This document shows positions 36,483-44,371 of a stretch of 64,000 bases of DNA, piece after piece (positions within the stretch are counted from its first letter, which is position 1; each line of letters opens with the position of its first letter). Origin of the DNA: Candidatus Vicinibacter proximus (GTDB taxonomy: Bacteria > Bacteroidota > Bacteroidia > Chitinophagales > Saprospiraceae); contig JADJOE010000001.1 in NCBI GenBank assembly GCA_016713905.1, positions 1,241,001 to 1,305,000 on the forward strand. Direction: 5' to 3'. Below the pieces are notes generated by a model. That model was not told the origin of the DNA and ran no database searches. It saw only the letters and a list, made by a program, of their open reading frames with translations. The position numbers and the translations under genes are program-made.

Positions 36483-39476
36483 ATGAAGTATCTTTTCAAG
36501 CTAGTTTTATTATGCATTGGATATTCAGCAATTGGTCAGGCTACCTTGGACTCAGTAATTTTTAATAAACTGGATAGTCTGTTAACTATTTCCAAAAATT
36601 TAAGAGAAAAAGGAGAACTGTCTAAATCCCTTGAGGTTGCACTTGCAATTGAAGATGAGGCCTTGGAAAAATTTGGTAGAAATTCTTTAGTCTATGCTAA
36701 CTCTTGTATAAATTTTGGAAAGTGGCATTTAGCAAAAAGTGAGCACCAGGAAGCAGAAAAACGGTATTTCGAGGCCATTGATATTTTTAAAACGCTTTAT
36801 GGAGTCGAACACAATCTTTATGCAAAAGCACTAAATAATTTGGGCGTTTTGTATTATTGGATGGGTAAGTTTGAGAAGTGTGAACCCATTTATTTGCAAG
36901 TTCGGGATATTCAGGAAAAGGCAGTTGGAAAGAATCATATGGATTATGCAGTAAGTTTAAATAATCTGGCCTTGCTCTACAAGGAGTTGGGCCGTTATGA
37001 TAAAGCAGAGCCATATTATATAGAGTCCTACTTGCTGTTTAAGAAAATCCTGGGTGCTAATCACCCACAATATGCAAGAAGTGTCACCAATTTGGGAGTA
37101 TTCTATTTTGTAATTGGGAATTTTGAAAAGGCTGAACCTTTGTATTTGGAGTCAAAAGAAATAAGAGAAAAATCTTTAGGGAAAAAACATCCTGACTATG
37201 GTGTAAGTTTGACAAATCTTGGAACACTTTATTCTGAAATGGGTAATCTACAAAAGGCGGAGAGATATTTTTTAGAGGCTACACAAATTTTTGAAAAGGT
37301 TGTTGGCAAAAATCATCCGCAATATGCCCAAAGTCTTTACAATTTAGCTTCATTATATAATCAATTGAATAAAGACAATCAAGCATTAGAATTGTTATTG
37401 GAAGCGAAAACTATTTTAGTCAATGAAATAGGAACTAAACATCCGGACTACGTAAATTGTATTCAATTGCTAGCCCATGCCTATAAAGCCTTGCAAAATT
37501 TGGAGCAAGCTGAAATATATCATTTGGAAGCATTAGAAATTCAGAAGGCAATTACTGGTGGTAATCATAAAGGCTATGCTAAGGCTTTGATTGATTTGGC
37601 AAAAATTTATATGAGCACCGATCGAGATTCACTTGCAGAACCTTTATTGTTGGAAGCCCAATCCATTTTCAAACAAGAGCTTGGAACAGATTATTCTTCA
37701 TATGCTTCAACTGTAATTAACTTAGCATTATTTAATGAAAAGAGAAAAAATTATCATAAAGCAAATTGTTTATTCAATGAATATGTAGACCTTGATCAGA
37801 AAAAACTCATTCAGTCTGTTCACTATTTGTCTTCTGAAGAGTTGAATAAATATGCTGAAGTGATTAGTAATCATTCCGAAACTTTACTATCTATTAATTT
37901 TAGACGTAATACACTTGGTGTCAATACAAATGAATTAAGTAAAACTATTTTAAATCTGGCTCTTTTTCAAAAAGGCTTTGTACTAAATGCAGCAAGCCGG
38001 TTGAATCTATTGACAAATGAGGACAATGAGTCTAAAGAATTGAGTGCATTACTACAGAGTTATAAAAGGAGGATTGTTAAAGAGTATTCAAAAAGCAATG
38101 CTGAGCGAAGGAGTCAAGAAATTATAGAATTAGAAGATAAGATCAATGAAATTGAAAAAGAATTAGTTCAAAGTGTGTCAGGCTATTCTGAAGCGATCAG
38201 TCAGGTTAAATGGGAAGAAGTCCAAAATAAATTGCATCCTGGTGAGGCAGTTTTAGAATTTGTACACTTTAAATTGGATTTTCCAAAGGAAACAGATAGT
38301 GTGATTTATGCGGCGATTTTGTTAAGAGAAAGAGATTCATCAGCAGTTTTTATTCCTCTTTTTGAGGAAAGGCAATTAAGTTTGTTGTTAAATACATTTC
38401 CAGCAGATGCCCAGTTAGAAATTTATGCGAGTCGGGGAGTTTCACCAATTAATGTTCAAAATTATTCAAGCTTGTATGATTTAGTCTGGAAGCCTATTGA
38501 TCCATATATGAGCAATATAAATAAAATTTTTATGACCACTTCAGGTTTGCTTCACCGTTTGAATTTTAATGCATTGGAGTTTACAAAAAATTCAATTCTG
38601 GGAGATAGGTATACCTTGGTTCAACTTGGCAGTACAAGACAATTGGTTCAAACACAGAACAAGATCTGGAATCCAACAACTGCTGCATTGTTTGGTGGAA
38701 TAGACTACAATATTAATGCAACAACAGAATCTTCAGATCTAGATTCTCTATGGCAATCAAATTTAAATTCCAATACTAACGCTTTAAAAAGCACAACACT
38801 TCCGACATGGAATTTTCTACCTGGAACTGATCAGGAAGTTAGTGCCATTCATGATCAATTTATACACGGAAAGGTACCTGTAGTAAAACTTCGTGGACCA
38901 AATGCCACAGAATCTTCCTTTAAGCAAATGGGAAAAGGAAATGCCTCTCCTCGGGTTCTTCATATTGCAACACACGGTTATTTTTTTTCAGATCCTCAGG
39001 AAAAAATAATGGATAATGATTTAGATATTACCTATCAAGCTACTTTAAAGTATAATAAACAACCAATGTTTCGATCAGGCTTGATTTTTGCTGGAGGAAA
39101 TAAGGCATGGCAAGGAAATAAACCTAAGGATGGGGAAGAAGATGGAATTCTTACTGCATATGAAATAAGTCAGATGAATTTATCCAATACAGAATTGGTA
39201 GTACTCTCAGCTTGTGAAACAGGACTCGGCGACATACATGGCAACGAAGGAGTGTATGGGTTACAACGCGCTTTCAAAATAGCCGGAGCAAAGTATATAA
39301 TCATGAGTTTGTGGCAAGTTCCTGATAACCAAACCTCTTTATTAATGACTACATTTTACAAGAAGTGGTTGGAAAATAAAATGACTATTCCGGATGCATT
39401 TCATGCGGCGCAGAAAGATTTGCGAGAGATAGGATTGAATCCATATCAATGGGCTGGTTTTGTTTTAGTGGAATGA
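36483..39476 (+). CDS. Exported TPR-CHAT protein, array copy J (D/J subfamily)
   Basis: The protein is 997 residues. The signal peptide ends near AIGQ and is followed by NKLDSLLTISKNLR, about eight TPRs, the linker LALFQKGFVL and the CHAT domain with His about 831 (HIATHGYFF) and Cys about 911. It is the closest relative of copy D over its whole length, with shared blocks such as AKSEHQEAEK, KFEKCEPIYLQVR and RGVSPI/RGANPV. The two lie 17 kb apart with other subfamilies between them, so the array has been rearranged since they split. Its His-Cys loop is of a type of its own (DPQEKIMDNDLD). Confidence 0.9.
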   Translation: MKYLFKLVLLCIGYSAIGQATLDSVIFNKLDSLLTISKNLREKGELSKSLEVALAIEDEALEKFGRNSLVYANSCINFGKWHLAKSEHQEAEKRYFEAIDIFKTLYGVEHNLYAKALNNLGVLYYWMGKFEKCEPIYLQVRDIQEKAVGKNHMDYAVSLNNLALLYKELGRYDKAEPYYIESYLLFKKILGANHPQYARSVTNLGVFYFVIGNFEKAEPLYLESKEIREKSLGKKHPDYGVSLTNLGTLYSEMGNLQKAERYFLEATQIFEKVVGKNHPQYAQSLYNLASLYNQLNKDNQALELLLEAKTILVNEIGTKHPDYVNCIQLLAHAYKALQNLEQAEIYHLEALEIQKAITGGNHKGYAKALIDLAKIYMSTDRDSLAEPLLLEAQSIFKQELGTDYSSYASTVINLALFNEKRKNYHKANCLFNEYVDLDQKKLIQSVHYLSSEELNKYAEVISNHSETLLSINFRRNTLGVNTNELSKTILNLALFQKGFVLNAASRLNLLTNEDNESKELSALLQSYKRRIVKEYSKSNAERRSQEIIELEDKINEIEKELVQSVSGYSEAISQVKWEEVQNKLHPGEAVLEFVHFKLDFPKETDSVIYAAILLRERDSSAVFIPLFEERQLSLLLNTFPADAQLEIYASRGVSPINVQNYSSLYDLVWKPIDPYMSNINKIFMTTSGLLHRLNFNALEFTKNSILGDRYTLVQLGSTRQLVQTQNKIWNPTTAALFGGIDYNINATTESSDLDSLWQSNLNSNTNALKSTTLPTWNFLPGTDQEVSAIHDQFIHGKVPVVKLRGPNATESSFKQMGKGNASPRVLHIATHGYFFSDPQEKIMDNDLDITYQATLKYNKQPMFRSGLIFAGGNKAWQGNKPKDGEEDGILTAYEISQMNLSNTELVVLSACETGLGDIHGNEGVYGLQRAFKIAGAKYIIMSLWQVPDNQTSLLMTTFYKKWLENKMTIPDAFHAAQKDLREIGLNPYQWAGFVLVE

Positions 39477-39538
39477 TAATTGGTTGGAAAAGGAGAGGGG
39501 AGCGTTTTTAACCCATATTGATAAAAAAATAAACTAAA

Positions 39539-42481
39539 ATGAGATACTTTATATGTACACTACTCACTGCTTGTATGGGACTCTTGAATGGGCAAACTGT
39601 TGATTCAGTCGCGATTAAGCAAGTGGACAGTCTCATCAAGGTTTCAGCTTCTTTTGCTGAAAAGAGAGAATTCGAAAAAGGACTCGAAGTCAATGCCATG
39701 GCAGAAAAGCTTGCTTTTAATAAACTTGGCAGAGAGTCAGCAGCATATGCAAGATGTGCATTCAATAGGGGTAGATTGAATCTTAACATAGGTGATTACT
39801 CTGAAGCAGAAAAATGGTTGCTTGAATCCAAAGCCATTCGCGAGAAAGTGCTCGGTAAAGAGAATGCCTCTTATGCGTGGAACTTATACAGCCTTGCTCT
39901 CTTGTACAAAACTATAGGTCAGTATCGAAAAGCTGAACCTCTATACCTTGAAGCTTTAACCATTCGTGAAAAAGTACTGGGCAAGGAACATCGTGATTAT
40001 GCCTCAAGCTTAGAAAGTCTTGGAAACCTGTATCTTGCATTAGGCAATTACCAAAAAGCCGAGCCACTCTACCTGGAATCCAAAGCCATTCGGGAAAAAG
40101 TGTTGGGCAGGGATCATCCCCATTATGCCAATAGCCTGGGTAACCTTGCAATCCTTTTCTATGAAATGGGCAACTACGAAAAAGCTGAACCGCTCTATCT
40201 TGAAGCCATAGCCATACGGGAAAAAGTACTGGGCAAGGAACATCCGGAATATGCCAATAGTCTGGACAACCTGGGAGTGCTGTACTCTGAAATGGGCAGA
40301 TATAAAAACGCCGAACCCCTTTATATTGAAGCCATGGCCATACGGAAAAAAGTGTTAGGCGAGAAACATCCGGATTATATTTCAAGTCTTAACAACCTGG
40401 CAGTTCTTTATGATGACCTGGGCGACTACGAAAAAGCTGAACCCCTTTATCTTGAAGCCAAAGCCTTTTTGGAAAAGATACCCAACAAGGAGCATCTCGA
40501 TTATGCCTCCAGCCCAAACAATCTGGGAAATCTGTATTATGAAATGGGCAAATACGAGAAAGTCGAGTCTCTACACCTTGAAGCAAAAGCCATACGGGAA
40601 AAAGTGCTTGGCAAAGAGCATCCCGATTATACTGCAAGCCTGGAAAACCTGGTACGATTATATGAAAGGCAAAACCGATTTTTAGATTCTGATCCTCTGT
40701 TGGATGAAGCGTTTAAGCTATCTCAAAAAAGGACTTTAAATGTCACCACTTTTTTATCAGAAAATGAACTCGCTAAATACATGAGAAAATTTCGATACAG
40801 CGGTTCCAATTTGTGTGCGTACCTCTTTGCACGCAAAAATAGTGAATCACCGCCCGGAATACTACCGAAATTGGCTTATGACCATGCTCTTATGTATAAG
40901 GGATTTATTTTGTCCGCTGCTTCCAGGCTGAATTCCTTAGCACTTACTTCACCTACAACAGAAGAAATCAACCTTCGTCTCAAAGACTATCGCCGCCTGC
41001 TTTCTGAAGAGTACACAAAACCCATTGCAGAGCGAAATGGAATCGCAGAACTGGAAGATAAAGCCAACCAAGCTGAAAAAGAACTTGCCCGATCAGTTGC
41101 AGGTTATGCAGAAGCTCTCCGACAAGTTAAGTGGCAGGAGGTAAGAGCAGGTTTAAAACAGTCGGAAGCTGCAATTGAGGTTGTTCATTTTAAAGTCAAT
41201 TTTCCGGAGCGTACAGACAGTATTTTGTATGCGGCTCTTTTAATTATGCCCAATGTGGAACAGCCCAAATTTGTACCACTTTTCGAAGAAAAATCTATGG
41301 ACTCTTTGTTGCATACCAAATCAGAACGCAAAGCAGATTATGTAAACGCACTATACACTCTTGCTGATCGTGGCGCACTAGTCAAGGAAACGCCAAAGAA
41401 GTCATTGTATGAAATGCTCTGGAAACCAATTGAAAAAGAAATATCCGGAATCAAAACCATTTACTTTTCACCAAGTGGATTATTGCATAGAATTAATCTC
41501 GACGCGATTCCTATTTCCGAAACTGAGACACTGGCGGACAAATACCAATTAATTGAATTAAACAGTACAAGGCAATTGGTCATTCCTACTCAAATAAAAA
41601 TTGCGAACAACGATGCAGTTCTCTTCGGGGGTATTCAATTTGAACAAGACAGTATATTGCAAAAGAATGAACCTTTAGTTGCTTCACGATCCAGAGGTGA
41701 ATTGTTCTTTCAAAATGTCGACTCTACATTAAGAGGAGGAAGCTGGAATTATTTGCCGGGTACAGAAAGAGAAGTCAATTCCATTGAAAAAATTATGCAA
41801 ACTTCCGGAATGCACACCAATTTGAAAAAAGGATATGAAGCAACGGAAGAAACTTTTAAAAATATTGGGGCAAACAATTCTCCTTCTCCTAGAATTTTAC
41901 ATGTTGCAACACATGGTTATTTTTTTCCTGATCCTGACCGAACGATTTCTGCCGCAGGCAGAATGTCGTACGACAGTACGGCAAGTGAGGGAACAGCGAA
42001 AGCGGCTTCTTCAAAGCCAAAAGTGAAACTTGGAGTAAATGAACCCATATTTAAAATTTCCGATCATCCCATGTTACGAAGTGGGCTTATTATGGCCGGT
42101 GGCAATGCAGCCTGGCAAGGCAAGCAAACTCTGGAAGGCAGAGAAGATGGTGTACTTACTGCCTATGAAATCTCCCAAATGAATTTATCGAATACAGAAT
42201 TAGTTGTTTTATCTGCTTGCGAAACAGGACTCGGCGACATACAAGGCAACGAAGGAGTTTATGGCCTGCAACGAGCCTTTAAAATCGCCGGTGCGAAATA
42301 TCTAATCATGAGTTTGTGGCAAGTTCCGGATAAGCAAACTTCTTTATTGATGACTACTTTTTACAAGAAATGGCTGGAGGAAAAAATGACCATTCCGGAT
42401 GCATTCCATGCTGCCCAGAAAGAATTGCGTGAGATAGGATTGGATCCTTATCAGTGGGCAGGGTTTGTTTTGGTGGAGTAG
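39539..42481 (+). CDS. Exported TPR-CHAT protein, array copy K (palindromic loop)
   Basis: The protein is 980 residues with a signal peptide ending near LLNGQ, KQVDSLIKVS, seven TPRs still fairly alike in DNA, the linker YDHALMYKGFIL and a CHAT domain with His about 792 and Cys about 894. In this copy IATHGYFF reads VATHGYFF. The in-frame palindromic module is at 41933-42021. The gene lies 62 bp after copy J and 46 bp before the N-terminal fragment of copy L, keeping the tight spacing of the array. Confidence 0.92.
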   Translation: MRYFICTLLTACMGLLNGQTVDSVAIKQVDSLIKVSASFAEKREFEKGLEVNAMAEKLAFNKLGRESAAYARCAFNRGRLNLNIGDYSEAEKWLLESKAIREKVLGKENASYAWNLYSLALLYKTIGQYRKAEPLYLEALTIREKVLGKEHRDYASSLESLGNLYLALGNYQKAEPLYLESKAIREKVLGRDHPHYANSLGNLAILFYEMGNYEKAEPLYLEAIAIREKVLGKEHPEYANSLDNLGVLYSEMGRYKNAEPLYIEAMAIRKKVLGEKHPDYISSLNNLAVLYDDLGDYEKAEPLYLEAKAFLEKIPNKEHLDYASSPNNLGNLYYEMGKYEKVESLHLEAKAIREKVLGKEHPDYTASLENLVRLYERQNRFLDSDPLLDEAFKLSQKRTLNVTTFLSENELAKYMRKFRYSGSNLCAYLFARKNSESPPGILPKLAYDHALMYKGFILSAASRLNSLALTSPTTEEINLRLKDYRRLLSEEYTKPIAERNGIAELEDKANQAEKELARSVAGYAEALRQVKWQEVRAGLKQSEAAIEVVHFKVNFPERTDSILYAALLIMPNVEQPKFVPLFEEKSMDSLLHTKSERKADYVNALYTLADRGALVKETPKKSLYEMLWKPIEKEISGIKTIYFSPSGLLHRINLDAIPISETETLADKYQLIELNSTRQLVIPTQIKIANNDAVLFGGIQFEQDSILQKNEPLVASRSRGELFFQNVDSTLRGGSWNYLPGTEREVNSIEKIMQTSGMHTNLKKGYEATEETFKNIGANNSPSPRILHVATHGYFFPDPDRTISAAGRMSYDSTASEGTAKAASSKPKVKLGVNEPIFKISDHPMLRSGLIMAGGNAAWQGKQTLEGREDGVLTAYEISQMNLSNTELVVLSACETGLGDIQGNEGVYGLQRAFKIAGAKYLIMSLWQVPDKQTSLLMTTFYKKWLEEKMTIPDAFHAAQKELREIGLDPYQWAGFVLVE
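41933..42021 (+). repeat. In-frame triple-palindrome module, copy in gene K
   Basis: The hairpins are TCTGCC-gca-GGCAGA (41948-41962), CGTAC-gaca-GTACG (41967-41980) and the weakened CAGC-gaaa-GCGG. I read it as identical to the copy in gene I across the module. Confidence 0.85.
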
Positions 42482-42527
42482 TCCTTCGAGAATTAGTTTT
42501 ATTTTGAATTATAGTCAATATTTTAAA

Positions 42528-42632
42528 ATGAAGTACGCATTTACTTTTTGTCTGGCAATACTAGTGCACACTATTTCTGCCCAAACACTTGATTCTGTTT
42601 TCATCTGGCAGGTGGACAGCCTTATCAATTGA
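42528..42632 (+). pseudogene. 5' fragment of a TPR-CHAT gene (copy L)
   Basis: It encodes 34 codons: a signal peptide (MKYAFTFCLAILVHTISAQ) followed by the family motif TLDSVFIWQVDSLI, then Asn and a stop. Gene K ends 46 bp upstream, the normal array spacing. The body of the gene is missing. The matching 3' end lies about 4.9 kb away, beyond two minus-strand genes. Confidence 0.85.
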
Positions 42633-42636
42633 TTTA
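42627..42636. repeat. 10-bp direct repeat at left edge of the inserted gene pair
   Basis: AATTGATTTA occurs here, at the end of the copy L 5' fragment, and again at 47540-47549 just before the 3' fragment. It could be a target-site duplication or a recombination micro-homology. It is short and AT-rich, so chance is possible. Confidence 0.35.
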
Positions 42637-42647
42637 ATATTTTTACG

Positions 42648-44309
42648 CTAATCTAATACAACAACTTTTTTTGTAAAATTCTTGCCATTATTTAAGTGAA
42701 CGCTTATAAAATATAAGCCAGAAACAGAAATATTTTCAATTTCAACTAATTGTTTATTTGGAGTAATGTTTCTCGCATTGCACAAATGTCCATTACTGTT
42801 ATAAATATTAATACGGTTTACAATGTTGCTTATAATTTCAATTTTAACTATTTTATTCAATTGAATTGAAGCTATTCTTATATAATCTTCTTGTTTGGGT
42901 GGAATTTCAATTGATTTTAATAGCTTTGCGTCTATTTTGTATAGAAAAAAATTTATTCGGGTACTCTTTCTATCCCAGTCAGGGTAAATAATATCATTTG
43001 AACAAACTAACTTTTTACTCAACGTATGACCTAAAATAAAGAAATCTCCATTTTTTTTTTGTAAAATCTTGCTAATAAATTCAGTGCTATCTCCTTGAAA
43101 GTAAAATTTTCTTACCAATTCACCATTGTTATTGATGAAGTAAGTTAGAGCATCGAAATCCCCTTCGCTTTGAGTTACTTTATTATTTTCTTCATGTATT
43201 TGTTTCGTAAATTGGCCTCCTAAGAAAATGTCATTATTATTTACATTTCCAATTATACTGAATCTTTTACTTCCACTGCCTTTATATTCTTTATAGCTTT
43301 CGAGATTTAATAATTGGTCAAATCTAGCAATAAAAGAATTTTCAAGACCAAAACTATTTGCGATTGCTTTATTATTTATCACAAGTTCATTGTAATAATT
43401 ACCGACAATATCTATTGAATTATTGTTATTGATATTTATATCTGTAAAAATTCCGCTAGTAGCTGCAAATTTACTCAATGTAAGATCTTCTTCAAATTTT
43501 AATGCTAATCCATAACCATTTGATGATTTTGGAAATAGTATACTATCTTTATTACAAATTAAAAATGGACTATATGTATCAACTAACAAATATAAATTTC
43601 TATTGTCAGAGCTGATGAATTTTAATGGGTAGCTATCTTCAAAGCCAATGAGTGTAGTAGCAGCTTTCAAATTATAATTGCTCCTAAGTAATTTAATGAG
43701 AATTATATCTTTTTCATTAAATGATGGCTTTAATCCATTGAAAATATTAGAATCAATAACTGCTGAACCAATAAATTGTAAACCTATATTAATATAAGAT
43801 TCATCGATAAAAATACTAGACCATTCCCAACCTCCTCCAATTAATTTACATAAAACTAAATCACGCGTATTGAAATCAAATTTGAACAAATAAGTTGGTT
43901 GTAATATATTTATGTCATTTGTATAAAATGTGTCTTTATAAAAAATTGTATCAAAATTTGTTAATATAAAATAGTATTCATCATTAAATAAATAGGATCC
44001 AATGATATTGATTCCCTCTTTGCTATAAAAATGAATATTATCAAGGATTTGCTGATTAGTATCAATTCTAGTAATATATATTTCCTTTGATCTTCCAAAA
44101 ATTGGCCTTGGATTACTCAATGGTTTTAAAACGCTATTTAGTATTTCGACAGAGTCAAAGGAAGTAGACTGAACTAATATAATGTCTCCGTTTTCATTGA
44201 TTTCCGAATAAGTTGGTTTTATCGAAGTATTTAATGTTTGGTAAAATTGTGCTTTTATTTCTATAACCACAAATATTAATATGTAAACAAGGTAATATTT
44301 AAAATTCAT
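42648..44309 (-). CDS. Secreted protein with T9SS-type C-terminal sorting domain
   Basis: The protein is 553 residues with a signal peptide ending near EIKAQ. The body is beta-rich with repeated aspartate/asparagine-rich strands (LFNDEYYFILTN, LGGQFTKQ, FFILGHTLSKK), suggestive of a beta-propeller or SBBP-like protein but not assignable. The last roughly 70 residues (EIISNIVNRINIYNSNGHLC, then SVSGLYFISVHLNNGKNFTKKVVV) have the layout of the Por secretion system type A C-terminal domain, which directs export through type IX secretion and cell-surface anchoring. It follows the metallopeptidase gene on the same strand, separated by a terminator hairpin. Base composition is visibly more AT-rich than the CHAT genes. 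Confidence 0.6.
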   Translation of the reverse strand: MNFKYYLVYILIFVVIEIKAQFYQTLNTSIKPTYSEINENGDIILVQSTSFDSVEILNSVLKPLSNPRPIFGRSKEIYITRIDTNQQILDNIHFYSKEGINIIGSYLFNDEYYFILTNFDTIFYKDTFYTNDINILQPTYLFKFDFNTRDLVLCKLIGGGWEWSSIFIDESYINIGLQFIGSAVIDSNIFNGLKPSFNEKDIILIKLLRSNYNLKAATTLIGFEDSYPLKFISSDNRNLYLLVDTYSPFLICNKDSILFPKSSNGYGLALKFEEDLTLSKFAATSGIFTDININNNNSIDIVGNYYNELVINNKAIANSFGLENSFIARFDQLLNLESYKEYKGSGSKRFSIIGNVNNNDIFLGGQFTKQIHEENNKVTQSEGDFDALTYFINNNGELVRKFYFQGDSTEFISKILQKKNGDFFILGHTLSKKLVCSNDIIYPDWDRKSTRINFFLYKIDAKLLKSIEIPPKQEDYIRIASIQLNKIVKIEIISNIVNRINIYNSNGHLCNARNITPNKQLVEIENISVSGLYFISVHLNNGKNFTKKVVVLD

Positions 44310-44334
44310 AAAATGGATTTAATTGTAAAAAGAA

Positions 44335-44362
44335 TTGCGGATCAACCTAGATTGATCCGCAA
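44335..44362 (-). terminator. Intrinsic terminator after the metallopeptidase gene
   Basis: There is a perfect 11-bp stem (TTGCGGATCAA-6 nt-TTGATCCGCAA) located 10 bases past the stop of the minus-strand metallopeptidase. On that strand it is followed by TCTTTTTAC. Confidence 0.75.
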
Positions 44363-44371
44363 AAATAAATT

